Part shown: positions 26,540-34,676 of the stretch, one piece after another
Layout: every line of letters begins with the position of its first letter
How positions within the stretch are numbered: position 1 is the first letter of the stretch
Source: Silanimonas sp021297925
GTDB lineage: Bacteria; Pseudomonadota; Gammaproteobacteria; Xanthomonadales; Xanthomonadaceae
Length of the DNA: 64,000 nucleotides
Direction: 5' to 3'
Assembly (NCBI GenBank): GCA_027532825.1
Contig: JAPZTL010000018.1
Location: forward strand, 1-64,000
Notes under the pieces: generated by a model
Told to the model about the DNA's origin: nothing
Database searches by the model: none
What the model saw: the letters and a program-made list of their open reading frames with translations, nothing else
Translations under genes and position numbers: made by a program

Positions 26540-27746
26540 CGCGCTTCCCCTTGAGCATGCCCTTGGCCAGCGAAGCGAGGTGCACTTCATCCGGGCCGTC
26601 GGCGAGGCGCAGGCAGCGCGCACCGGTGTAGGCGGCCGACAGGAAGGGGTCGGCGAGGCCGCCCGCGCCGTGGATCTGGATGGCGCGGTCGACCACCGCG
26701 CAGGCCATGCGCGGCGCGACGATCTTGATCATGCCGATGGCGTCCTTCGCGCCCTTGTTGCCCTTGGCGTCGAGCTGGGCGGCGGCATCGAGCGTCAGCA
26801 GGCGGGCCTGCTCGATCTCGCAGCGCGAGAGCGCGATCGCCTCCTGCACCATCCCCTGCGCGCCCAGCGGTTTGCCGAAGGCGATGCGCGACTGCGCGCG
26901 GGCCACCATCATTTCCAGCGCGCGCTGAGCCATGCCGATGGTGCGCATGCAGTGGTGGATGCGGCCGGGCCCGAGGCGCGCCTGCGCCAGGGCGAAGCCC
27001 TGGCCTTCGCCGCCGATCAGGTTCGCCACCGGCACGCGCACGCCGGTGAATTCCAGCTCGACGTGGCCGCCCGGCGCGTCGTCGTGGCCCAGCGCCTCCA
27101 GCGGTCGCACCACGCGCAGGCCGGGGGTGTCCATCGGCACCAGCACCATCGCGTGGCGCGCGTGCGGCTCGGCCTCGGGCGTGGTCACGCCCATGACGAT
27201 GAGGATGCGGCAGCGCGGGTCGCCGGCGCCGGTGATCCACCATTTGCGGCCGTCGAGCACGTAGTGGTCGCCGTCGCGGCGGATGCGCAGGGCGATGTTG
27301 GTGGCGTCCGACGAGGCGACGTCGGGCTCGGTCATCGCGAAGGCCGAGCGGATCTCGCCGCGCAGCAGCGGGGCCAGCCATGCGGCCTTCTGCTCGGGCG
27401 TGCCGAAGTGGGCGAGCACCTCCATGTTGCCGGTGTCGGGCGCGTTGCAGTTGAACACCTCGCTGGCCCAGAGCACCCGGCCCATGCGCTCGGCCAGCGG
27501 CGCGTAGTCGAGGTTCGAAAGGCCGGCCCCATGCGTGGCATCGGGCAGGAACAGGTTCCACAGGCCGGCGGCCTTCGCTTCCGCCTTCAGCGTTTCGATG
27601 CGCGGGCACACCGTCCAGCGCGTGGCGGGGTCGGACTGCCACGCATGCACCTCGGCTTCGGCCGGCAGCACCCGTTCGGCCATGAAGGCGGCGAGCCGCG
27701 CGTCGAGGTCGCGGGCGCGGTCGGAGAAGGGGAAGAGCGGGCTCAT
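26529..27746 (-). CDS. Acyl-CoA dehydrogenase (ACAD10/11-like)
   Basis: From the ATG at 27746, with AAGGAG upstream, the product has 405 residues. It is an FAD-dependent acyl-CoA dehydrogenase with the typical segments FAMTEPDVASSDATNI, WWITGAGDP, RIAFGKPLGAQGMVQ and IQIHGAGGLADP. The closest recognisable type is the branch that pairs with APH-like kinases and may handle phosphorylated 4-hydroxyacyl-CoA. It overlaps the kinase gene by 11 bases and follows the histidine phosphatase gene by 10. The longer open frame to 27851 enters that upstream gene. Confidence 0.88.
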   Translation of the reverse strand: MSPLFPFSDRARDLDARLAAFMAERVLPAEAEVHAWQSDPATRWTVCPRIETLKAEAKAAGLWNLFLPDATHGAGLSNLDYAPLAERMGRVLWASEVFNCNAPDTGNMEVLAHFGTPEQKAAWLAPLLRGEIRSAFAMTEPDVASSDATNIALRIRRDGDHYVLDGRKWWITGAGDPRCRILIVMGVTTPEAEPHARHAMVLVPMDTPGLRVVRPLEALGHDDAPGGHVELEFTGVRVPVANLIGGEGQGFALAQARLGPGRIHHCMRTIGMAQRALEMMVARAQSRIAFGKPLGAQGMVQEAIALSRCEIEQARLLTLDAAAQLDAKGNKGAKDAIGMIKIVAPRMACAVVDRAIQIHGAGGLADPFLSAAYTGARCLRLADGPDEVHLASLAKGMLKGKRDGH

Positions 27747-27756
27747 CGGGGCTCCT

Positions 27757-28440
27757 TCAGAAGTGCGTCCAGAGCCGCCGGTCGTGCGCGAGGTGGGGCA
27801 GGGTGTTGAAGCTGCCGAAGCGCAGGCGTCCTTGGCGGGCGCTGAATTCATTGATCGACGCGTTGCGGATGGCGAGGTTCAGGTCGACGGCGCGCGTGGC
27901 CGGCACCTCGAGGGCCTGCTGAGCCAGCCGGGCGATGACGCCACCGGAGCTGACCACGAGGGCGGGGCCTTCGCTCGACGCCTGCACCGCGGCCGCGCCG
28001 GCGCGCGCCACGCGCTCGCCGAATACGCTCCAGCGTTCGGGCACGGCGTCCAGTTCGTCGTGCGCCCAGGCATGGATGGCGGCATGGAGCATCGGGCCGA
28101 CCACCGTCGGATCATGCGAGCCCGCGCGGGCGCGCATGCCCGCGTCGGCGCGCTCGGCGAGGTAGGCGCGGATCACCGCGCCGTGGTCGAACTCGTTGAG
28201 GTCGGCGTCTTCCTCGGGCTCGGGCAGCGGGTGCCCGGCCTCGGCGAAGGCCCGGCGGATGGCTTCGAAGGTCTCGCGATGCCGGCGCATCGCGCCGACG
28301 CGCGCCCGGGCGAAGCCATGGGGTTCGCTGGCCAGCCAGGCGCCGAGGTGGCCGGCCTGCGTCCAGCCCAGCGGCGAGAGGCGGTCGTAGTCGTCGGTGC
28401 CGTAGCTGGCCTGGGCGTGGCGGACGAAGAGCAGGCTCAT
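27757..28440 (-). CDS. Histidine phosphatase (phosphoglycerate-mutase-like)
   Basis: The 227-residue protein begins MSLLFVRHAQASYG, the RHG-type signature with the phospho-accepting His8; a second histidine is expected late in the domain. The glutamate region DADLNEFDHG near residue 80 fits the catalytic acid position. Such enzymes act on small phosphates or proteins. Sitting directly before the dehydrogenase/kinase pair, it might act in the same pathway, but that is inference. It overlaps the DUF4426 gene by four bases. Confidence 0.82.
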   Translation of the reverse strand: MSLLFVRHAQASYGTDDYDRLSPLGWTQAGHLGAWLASEPHGFARARVGAMRRHRETFEAIRRAFAEAGHPLPEPEEDADLNEFDHGAVIRAYLAERADAGMRARAGSHDPTVVGPMLHAAIHAWAHDELDAVPERWSVFGERVARAGAAAVQASSEGPALVVSSGGVIARLAQQALEVPATRAVDLNLAIRNASINEFSARQGRLRFGSFNTLPHLAHDRRLWTHF

Positions 28441-28949
28441 CGCGGGGCGGGGCCTTCGGGCCAGAATTCCTGCGCGAACATCGCACGGATCGGGGGGGCG
28501 CCGTCGAGGGGCGTGGCGACAAGTTCGATGCTGAGCACGTCGCGCTCCTCGATGCTCGCCTCCCCGAGGTAGTAGATGGCGTCGCCCTCGCGCACCTCGC
28601 GCAGCCGCACGGCCTGTGGCTGCCCGGACCGGTTGGTCGCGGTGGCCTCGATCCGCGCGGCCACGGCGACGGCCTCGGCGGCACGCCCTTTCCTGAGTGC
28701 GACGTTCAACAGCGCCCGATTGGACGAGCGCAGGATCCCCGCCTTCGCGGCGACGGCCGGCGACAGAGCGGTGGTCGGGATCGCGCTGAAGTGGAGGGTG
28801 TAGCCCTGCGAATGGACGCTGTTGCGGCCGCTGCCCAGCGTCAGGGAGGGGCGCGACGGCGTGGCCCCGGATGCCGTGGCCGGGGATGGCGTCGGGGTCG
28901 CGGCCGTCGCGAGGAGCGCGGCCAGCGCCACCGCCGGAAGGACGGGCAT
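28437..28949 (-). CDS. DUF4426 family exported protein
   Basis: The 170-residue protein has an N-terminal signal-like segment (MPVLPAVALAALLATAA) and then a threonine/proline-rich linker. The DUF4426 domain includes YTLHFSAIPTTALSP and REGDAIYYLGEASIEERDVL. Function is unknown; homologues often sit near yggS and proC in gammaproteobacteria, as here. GGAG precedes the ATG. It lies 20 bases downstream of proC and overlaps the histidine phosphatase by four bases. Confidence 0.8.
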   Translation of the reverse strand: MPVLPAVALAALLATAATPTPSPATASGATPSRPSLTLGSGRNSVHSQGYTLHFSAIPTTALSPAVAAKAGILRSSNRALLNVALRKGRAAEAVAVAARIEATATNRSGQPQAVRLREVREGDAIYYLGEASIEERDVLSIELVATPLDGAPPIRAMFAQEFWPEGPAPR

Positions 28950-28969
28950 GGGAGGCTCCGGATTCGGAT

Positions 28970-29806
28970 TCAGTCGTTCGCCGCGGAGAGTTCCGCGCCG
29001 CGGATGCGCGCCGCGTGAACCGCGGCGGCGACCAGTGGCGTGAAGCCGCCGGCCGCGAACGCGTCGAGCGCCGCCTGCGTGGTGCCGTTCGGCGAGGTCA
29101 CCCGCTGCCGCAGCGTGGTCGCGGACTCGCCGCTTTCCTTGAGCATCCGGGCGGCACCGGCGATCGTCTCGACCACGAGCGTGCGCGCCGCGTCGGGCGG
29201 CAGGCCCTCGGCCTCGGCGGCGGCCTGCATGGCTTCGGCCAGCAGGAACAGGTAGGCCGGGCCGCTGCCCGAGGCCGCGGTGACGGCGTCCATCAGGGCT
29301 TCGTCATCGATCCAGACGGTCTCGCCGGCCGGGCGCAGCAGCCGGTCGGCCAGGGCGCGCTGGTCCGCCGAGGTCGCGGGCGTGGCGTAGAGGCCGGTGA
29401 CCCCGGCGCCGAGCAGGGCCGGCGTGTTCGGCATGGTCCGCACGGCGGCCAGGCCGCCGCCCAGCCAGCGGTCGAGTTGGGCGCTGGTGATGCCCGCGGC
29501 GATCGAGACCACCAGCGGGCGCCGCGACTGCGCGAGCGGGGCGAGCGCCTCGCAGACGCCGCGCAGCACCTGCGGCTTGGTCGCCAGCACCCAGACATCG
29601 GCCTTCGCGGCGGCGGCGGCGTTGTCCTCGGTGGTGGCCACGCCGAATTCGGCGGCGAGTCCCTCGCGGTTCGGCGCGTAGGGTTCGCTGACGTGGATGG
29701 CCGCGGCCGGGGTGCCGCCGCGCACCATGCCACCGATCAGGGCGCGGGCCATGTTGCCGCCGCCGATGAAGGCGACGGGCGGGAGGGCGGGGACGTTCGG
29801 GGCCAT
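28970..29806 (-). CDS. proC: Pyrroline-5-carboxylate reductase
   Basis: ProC reduces 1-pyrroline-5-carboxylate with NAD(P)H to make proline. From the ATG at 29806 it has 278 residues, close to the usual length. The nucleotide motif is FIGGGNMARALIGGM near residue 12. The C-terminal signature region includes SGPAYLFLLAEAM and LRQRVTSPNGTTQAALD. The open frame reaches 29842 but the extra 12 residues are not family-like. It lies 66 bases after yggS on the same strand, an order found in many gammaproteobacteria. Confidence 0.93.
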   Translation of the reverse strand: MAPNVPALPPVAFIGGGNMARALIGGMVRGGTPAAAIHVSEPYAPNREGLAAEFGVATTEDNAAAAAKADVWVLATKPQVLRGVCEALAPLAQSRRPLVVSIAAGITSAQLDRWLGGGLAAVRTMPNTPALLGAGVTGLYATPATSADQRALADRLLRPAGETVWIDDEALMDAVTAASGSGPAYLFLLAEAMQAAAEAEGLPPDAARTLVVETIAGAARMLKESGESATTLRQRVTSPNGTTQAALDAFAAGGFTPLVAAAVHAARIRGAELSAAND

Positions 29807-29872
29807 CGGGTCGAGGTCTTCCGGGGTCGGGCCCCGCATCATGCGGTCCCGTCCCGGTCGGCGGAACCCCGT

Positions 29873-30553
29873 TCAGGCCGGTTTGGGCGCCCGCGGCCCG
29901 AACAGGGCCGAGCCGACGCGGACGAGGGTCGAGCCCTCCTCCACCGCCATCGGCCAGTCGTCGCTCATGCCCATCGAGAGGGTGTCGACCCCGGGATGCC
30001 GGGCGCGAAGCCCCTCGAACAGCGCCCTCAGCCGCGCGAAGGCCTCGCGTCGCCGCGCGGGGTCCGGGTGCGGCTCCGGGATGGCCATCAGCCCGCGAAG
30101 GCGCAGGCGGGGCAGGACGGCCACGGCGTCGGCGAGCGCCATCGCCTCGTCTGGCGCGCAGCCGCTCTTGCTGGCCTCGCCGTCGATGTTGACCTGCACG
30201 AGCACGTTCAGGGGCGGGCGGTCCCCCGGGCGCTCCCGGTCCAGCAGCGGCGGCAACTTGGCGCGGTCGACCGACTGCACCCAGTCGAAATGGCGGGCGG
30301 CCTCGCGGCACTTGTTGCTCTGCAGCGGCCCGATCAGGTGCCACTCCAGGTCGAGGTCGGCCAGCTCGCGCTGCTTGGCCAGCGCCTCCTGCACGTAGTT
30401 CTCGCCGAAGGCGCGCTGGCCGAGCGTGGCAAGCGCCCGGACGGCCTCGGCGGGCTGGGTCTTCGAGACCGCGAGCAGGGCGGCGTCGCCCCGCGGCGAA
30501 GCGGCGGCGAGGGCCTCGCAGAGGCGGTGGTAGCGGGCTTCCTGAGCGTCCAT
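29873..30553 (-). CDS. yggS: YggS/PLPBP family PLP-binding protein
   Basis: This pyridoxal-phosphate homeostasis protein has no known catalytic turnover. The 226-residue product has the PLP lysine Lys31 in LAVSKTQP and the barrel motifs FGENYVQEA, WHLIGPLQSNK and LSMGMSDDW. The end VRVGSALFGPR binds the cofactor phosphate. Loss of family members disturbs PLP and amino-acid pools. It is divergent from pilT with 41 bases between starts, so the two promoters overlap. It heads the run yggS-proC-DUF4426-phosphatase-dehydrogenase-kinase. Confidence 0.92.
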   Translation of the reverse strand: MDAQEARYHRLCEALAAASPRGDAALLAVSKTQPAEAVRALATLGQRAFGENYVQEALAKQRELADLDLEWHLIGPLQSNKCREAARHFDWVQSVDRAKLPPLLDRERPGDRPPLNVLVQVNIDGEASKSGCAPDEAMALADAVAVLPRLRLRGLMAIPEPHPDPARRREAFARLRALFEGLRARHPGVDTLSMGMSDDWPMAVEEGSTLVRVGSALFGPRAPKPA

Positions 30554-30563
30554 GGGCTGGGGC

Positions 30564-30569
30564 TATACT
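30564..30569 (+). promoter_or_regulatory. Probable -10 element of pilT
   Basis: TATACT (30564-30569) lies 25 bases before the pilT ATG, with GGGGAGA as ribosome site between. The -35 is weak (TTCCTG at 30539-30544, 19-base spacer). The element overlaps the region needed for divergent yggS transcription. Confidence 0.45.
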
Positions 30570-30594
30570 GCCCGAACGCCCGGGGAGAACACGA

Positions 30595-31632
30595 ATGGAT
30601 ATCGCGGAACTGCTGGCCTTCTCCGTCAAGAACAAGGCCTCCGACCTGCACCTCTCGGCCGGCCTGCCGCCGATGATCCGGGTGGACGGCGACGTCCGCC
30701 GCATCAACATCCCGGCGCTCGACCACAAGACCGTGCACGCGCTGATCTACGACATCATGTCGGACAAGCAGCGCCGCGATTACGAGGAGTTCCTCGAGAC
30801 CGACTTCTCCTTCGAGATCCCCGGCCTCGCGCGCTTCCGCGTCAACGCCTTCAACCAGAACCGCGGCGCCGGCGCCGTGTTCCGGACGATTCCCTCCGAG
30901 ATCCTCACCCTCGAGGACCTCAACTGCCCGCGCATCTTCCGCGAGCTGATCGACCAGCCGCAGGGCCTCATCCTCGTCACCGGCCCCACTGGCTCGGGCA
31001 AGTCGACCACGCTGGCCGCGATGGTCGACCACATCAACAAGAACGAGTACTCGCACATCCTCACCGTCGAGGACCCGATCGAGTTCGTCCACACATCGCA
31101 GAAGTGCCTCGTCAACCAGCGCGAAGTGCACCGCGACACCCACGGCTTCAACGAGGCGCTGCGCTCGGCGCTCCGCGAAGACCCGGACTACATCCTCGTC
31201 GGCGAGCTCCGCGACCTCGAGACCATCCGCCTGGCGCTGACCGCCGCGGAAACCGGCCACCTCGTGTTCGGCACCCTGCACACGAGCTCGGCCGCCAAGA
31301 CCATCGACCGCATCATCGACGTGTTCCCGGCCGGCGAGAAGCCGATGGTGCGCTCGATGCTCTCCGAGTCGCTGCGCGCCGTCATCTCGCAGTCGCTGCT
31401 GAAGAAGGTCGGCGGCGGCCGCGTCGCGGCGCACGAGATCATGGTCGGCATCCCGGCCATCCGTAACCTGATCCGCGAGGACAAGGTGGCGCAGATGTAC
31501 AGCTCCATCCAGACCGGCCAGCAGTACGGCATGCAGACGCTCGACCAGTGCCTGCAGGACCTGCTGAAGCGCGGCGTCATCTCTCGTGCGCAGGCGGCGA
31601 CTTACGCCAAGGACAAGCGCATCTTCGAGTGA
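30595..31632 (+). CDS. pilT: Type IV pilus retraction ATPase PilT
   Basis: PilT is the hexameric ATPase at the pilus base that drives retraction, twitching motility and DNA uptake. The 345-residue product is of normal length. It has Walker A GPTGSGKST (130-138), the Asp-box region ILTVEDPIEF (155-164), Walker B with Glu204 in ILVGELRD, and the PilT-specific AIRNLIRE near residue 285. pilU follows 46 bases downstream. ComEA encoded at 59754 would act in the same uptake process. Confidence 0.96.
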   Translation: MDIAELLAFSVKNKASDLHLSAGLPPMIRVDGDVRRINIPALDHKTVHALIYDIMSDKQRRDYEEFLETDFSFEIPGLARFRVNAFNQNRGAGAVFRTIPSEILTLEDLNCPRIFRELIDQPQGLILVTGPTGSGKSTTLAAMVDHINKNEYSHILTVEDPIEFVHTSQKCLVNQREVHRDTHGFNEALRSALREDPDYILVGELRDLETIRLALTAAETGHLVFGTLHTSSAAKTIDRIIDVFPAGEKPMVRSMLSESLRAVISQSLLKKVGGGRVAAHEIMVGIPAIRNLIREDKVAQMYSSIQTGQQYGMQTLDQCLQDLLKRGVISRAQAATYAKDKRIFE

Positions 31633-31678
31633 TCGAGCGCGTCGACTGAGCGCCCACGAGACCCGGCCGGAGCCCCCA

Positions 31679-32809
31679 ATGAGCAGCATCGACTTCACCT
31701 CCTTCCTCAAGCTGATGGCGCACAAGAAGGCGTCCGACCTGTTCATCACGGCCGGCGTCCCGCCTTCCATGAAGCTGCACGGCAAGGTGGTGCCGATCAC
31801 GCAGGAGCCGCTGACCTCGGCCCAGAGCCGCGACCTGGTCCTCAACGTCATGAGCCCCTCCCAGCGCGAGGAGTTCGAGAAGACGCACGAGTGCAACTTC
31901 GCGATCGGCCTCGCCGGCGTCGGGCGTTTCCGCGTGTCGTGCTTCTACCAGCGCAACCAGGTCGGCATGGTGCTGCGCCGGATCGAGACCAAGATCCCGT
32001 CGATCGACGAGCTGAACCTGCCGCCGGTCATCAAGAACCTGGCGATGACGAAGCGCGGCATCATCCTCCTGGTGGGCGCCACCGGCTCCGGCAAGTCGAC
32101 CTCCCTCGCCGCGATGATCGGCTATCGCAACCTCAGTTCCTCGGGCCACATCATCACCATCGAGGACCCGATCGAGTTCGTGCACAAGCACGAGGGCTGC
32201 ATCGTCACCCAGCGCGAAGTCGGCATCGACACCGAGAGCTGGGAGGCGGCGCTGAAGAACACCCTGCGCCAGGCCCCCGACGTCATCATGATCGGCGAGG
32301 TGCGGACGCGCGAGGCGATGGACCACGCCATCGTCTTCGCCGAGACCGGCCACCTGGTGCTGTGCACGCTGCACGCGAACAACGCCAACCAGGCGATGGA
32401 CCGCATCATCAACTTCTTCCCGGAGGAGCGCCGCAGCCAGCTCCTGATGGACCTCTCGTTGAACCTCAAGGGCATCCTCGCCCAGCAGCTGATCCCGACG
32501 CCGGACGGCAAGGGCCGCCGCTGCGCGATGGAGATCCTGCTCGGCACGCCGCTGGTGCAGGACTACGTCCGCGACGGCGAGATCCACAAGCTCAAGGACA
32601 TCATGAAGGAGTCGACCCAGCTCGGCATGAAGACCTTCGACCAGTCGCTGGTCGAGCTGTACCAGGCCGGGGAGATCACCTACGAGGATGCGCTTCGCCA
32701 CGCCGACTCGGCGAACGAGGTGCGCCTGAAGATCAAGCTGGCGCAGGGCGGAGACGCGCGCTCCCTGTCGGCCGGCCTCGACGGCGTCGAGGTCTCCAGG
32801 GTCGATTGA
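31679..32809 (+). CDS. pilU: PilT-dependent retraction ATPase PilU
   Basis: PilU works with PilT to raise retraction force. From the ATG at 31679 the product has 376 residues. It has Walker A GATGSGKS near residue 137, Asp box IITIEDPIEFVHKHEG, Walker B VIMIGEVRTREAM and a C-terminal tail (LAQGGDARSLSAGLDGVEV) longer than in PilT. The frame extends back to 31586 inside pilT, but the downstream ATG gives the family N-terminus MSSIDFTSFLKLMAHKKASD. Confidence 0.95.
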   Translation: MSSIDFTSFLKLMAHKKASDLFITAGVPPSMKLHGKVVPITQEPLTSAQSRDLVLNVMSPSQREEFEKTHECNFAIGLAGVGRFRVSCFYQRNQVGMVLRRIETKIPSIDELNLPPVIKNLAMTKRGIILLVGATGSGKSTSLAAMIGYRNLSSSGHIITIEDPIEFVHKHEGCIVTQREVGIDTESWEAALKNTLRQAPDVIMIGEVRTREAMDHAIVFAETGHLVLCTLHANNANQAMDRIINFFPEERRSQLLMDLSLNLKGILAQQLIPTPDGKGRRCAMEILLGTPLVQDYVRDGEIHKLKDIMKESTQLGMKTFDQSLVELYQAGEITYEDALRHADSANEVRLKIKLAQGGDARSLSAGLDGVEVSRVD

Positions 32810-32834
32810 CGTCCCCGGCGCCGCGCCCCTCGGC

Positions 32835-33569
32835 TCAGGCGCCGGCGGCGTAACGCGCGGGATCGAAGCCGCCCACTTCGAACACGATCGGAGGGAAGCG
32901 GCCGTGGGCCGGCGCGACCTCCAGCCGGCCGGCCCGGTCGATCGCCTCGATGAAGCGCCGGTCGTCCTCGATGAACAGGGCCGGGCGCGTGCCCGTGCTG
33001 GCCGCCTTGCCGGCCCATCGGCGGCCGTCGGCGCCGTCGAAGCGCAGGGTGAAAGCACAGGGGTGCCCGCACTCGAAGGTGCCCTCCTCGATGACGAGGT
33101 AGACGCTCTGGCCCCAGCGCGGGTCGTCGCGGAGCACGAGCTGCACGGTCGGCACCACGGCGAAGTTCCCCGGATCGTCCTCGTCCGGGCGCTGGTTGCG
33201 CAGCGTCGCCGCCTTCTGCGGACGGGCCTCTCCCTCGATCGGGGTCGACACGTAGCCCCAGAGCCCGGCGAGTCGCCGGTGCTCCGCCTGCACGGCCGCC
33301 TCGGCGCGCAGGGCGTCCAGGCCCTCGGCCACTTCGGCCGCCGCGGCCGTCCCGGGTCCGTCGGCCAGCACCACCTCGGCGCTCTGCACCGCCAGTACGG
33401 CATCGCCCCGCCCGCGGGCCTCGCGGTAGACCGCCAGGGCCGGAGCCACCTTCGCCTCGCGTGCCTGCTCGGCGGCCCGTTTTGCAGCGGCCTGCTCCTC
33501 GGGCGTGGGGCCACAGGCGGCGAGCAGGAGGGTGGCGACGAGGGCGAGCAGGGGCAGGCGGCGGGTCAT
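32835..33569 (-). CDS. Lipoprotein of unknown function
   Basis: The 244-residue protein has a lipobox (LLLAACG, cysteine about residue 19). A helical alanine/glutamate-rich segment follows (EEQAAAKRAAEQAREAKVAP), then a globular part with three cysteines, two of them in FECGHPCAFTL. No named family is recognised. It is convergent with pilU, 25 bases from its stop, and its promoter lies in the 74-base gap before yqgE. The start at 33569 is chosen for the signal peptide; the frame continues to 33626. Confidence 0.65.
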   Translation of the reverse strand: MTRRLPLLALVATLLLAACGPTPEEQAAAKRAAEQAREAKVAPALAVYREARGRGDAVLAVQSAEVVLADGPGTAAAAEVAEGLDALRAEAAVQAEHRRLAGLWGYVSTPIEGEARPQKAATLRNQRPDEDDPGNFAVVPTVQLVLRDDPRWGQSVYLVIEEGTFECGHPCAFTLRFDGADGRRWAGKAASTGTRPALFIEDDRRFIEAIDRAGRLEVAPAHGRFPPIVFEVGGFDPARYAAGA

Positions 33570-33631
33570 CGGGGGTCCGGGCGTGGGGCCGGGGTACAGG
33601 GTAGCGGCGGCGCGGGCCACGGGCACGGCCT

Positions 33632-33637
33632 TACAAT
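33632..33637 (+). promoter_or_regulatory. Possible -10 of a leaderless yqgE transcript
   Basis: TACAAT is followed by six bases and the ATG at 33644, so transcription would start at the first codon. No Shine-Dalgarno sequence and no clear -35 are visible. Confidence 0.4.
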
Positions 33638-33643
33638 GGCGCC

Positions 33644-34204
33644 ATGCCGCTCGATGTTTCCCTCGCCGGATCCCTGCTCCTCGCCATGCCGGGCATGGAC
33701 GACCCCGTGTTCGCCCGCGCTGCGGTGCTGATATGCCAGCACGACGGTGGCGGAGCCATGGGCGTGGTCCTCAACCGGCGCACGGACGTGTTGCTCGGGG
33801 AACTGCTCGAGCAGCTTGGCATCGAGGGCGTCGCCCGTGAGCTCAAGGGCCGGCAGGTGCTCTGGGGCGGCCCCGTCCATCCCGACCGCGGTTTCGTGCT
33901 GCACGACGACCCGCGGCCCTGGTCCTCGACGCTGCGCTTCGGTCCCTTCGGCCTGACCAGCTCGCGCGAGATCCTGCACGCGATGGCCCGCGGCGACGGT
34001 CCCGCGCGCTTCGTCGTCGTCATCGGGCATGCCGGGTGGGGCGCCGAGCAGCTCGAGGGCGAGCTGGCGCAGAACGCGTGGCTGACCGCGCCCGCCGACG
34101 AGGGCCTCGTGTTCGACAGCGACCCGGACCTGCTCTGGCACCGTGCCGCCGGCGGCATCGGCGTCGACATGGCGCGCATGGCCGACTACAGCGGGCGCGC
34201 ATGA
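33644..34204 (+). CDS. yqgE: YqgE/AlgH family protein
   Basis: The 186-residue protein of the UPF0301 (YqgE/AlgH) family has the conserved segments GSLLLAMPGMDDPVFARA, GVVLNRRTDV, GGPVHPDRGFVLH and IGHAGWGAEQLEGELAQNAW. The biochemical role is unknown; AlgH was once proposed to affect alginate regulation. The stop overlaps the ruvX start by four bases (ATGA), giving the conserved yqgE-ruvX-pyrB order. Confidence 0.93.
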   Translation: MPLDVSLAGSLLLAMPGMDDPVFARAAVLICQHDGGGAMGVVLNRRTDVLLGELLEQLGIEGVARELKGRQVLWGGPVHPDRGFVLHDDPRPWSSTLRFGPFGLTSSREILHAMARGDGPARFVVVIGHAGWGAEQLEGELAQNAWLTAPADEGLVFDSDPDLLWHRAAGGIGVDMARMADYSGRA

Positions 34205-34635
34205 CCGGGGCGGTGCTCGGCTTCGACGTCGGCCACAAGCGCATCGGCGTCGCGGTCGGCAACGCCATCACCGGCACCGCCAGCGAACTCGGCCTGATCG
34301 AGGTGCGCGACGGCATCCCCGATTGGGCGCGCTTCGAGGCGCTGCTGAAGGATTGGGCGCCCACCCAACTGGTCGTCGGCGACCCTCTCACGTTCGACGA
34401 TGCCGATCCCGATCCACCGGCCCGCCAGCGCGCCCGCGGCTTCGCCCGTGCCGCCGCAAAGCGCAGCGGCCTGCCCGTGGCCCTCGTCGACGAGCGCCGC
34501 AGTTCGCGCGAGGCCGCGACGCGTTTCGCCGCCCAGCGGCGTGCCGGTCTGCGGCGACGCGGCGATGCCGAGGCGATCGACGCGCTGGCCGCCGTCGTCA
34601 TCGTCGAACGCTGGCTCGCCGGTGGCGACGCCTGA
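34201..34635 (+). CDS. ruvX: RuvX/YqgF, Holliday-junction-resolvase-fold nuclease
   Basis: The 144-residue RNase H-fold nuclease implicated in processing of 16S rRNA precursor ends has the catalytic Asp9 in LGFDVGHKRIGVAVGNA. The second acidic motif is near ALVDERRSS, with a late acidic residue in GDAEAIDALAA. Translation is coupled to yqgE by the four-base overlap. pyrB follows after 41 bases. Confidence 0.92.
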   Translation: MTGAVLGFDVGHKRIGVAVGNAITGTASELGLIEVRDGIPDWARFEALLKDWAPTQLVVGDPLTFDDADPDPPARQRARGFARAAAKRSGLPVALVDERRSSREAATRFAAQRRAGLRRRGDAEAIDALAAVVIVERWLAGGDA

Positions 34636-34676
34636 GCGCCCCTCCCGATTCCCCGACGCCTCCTGGACCCGCCCGC

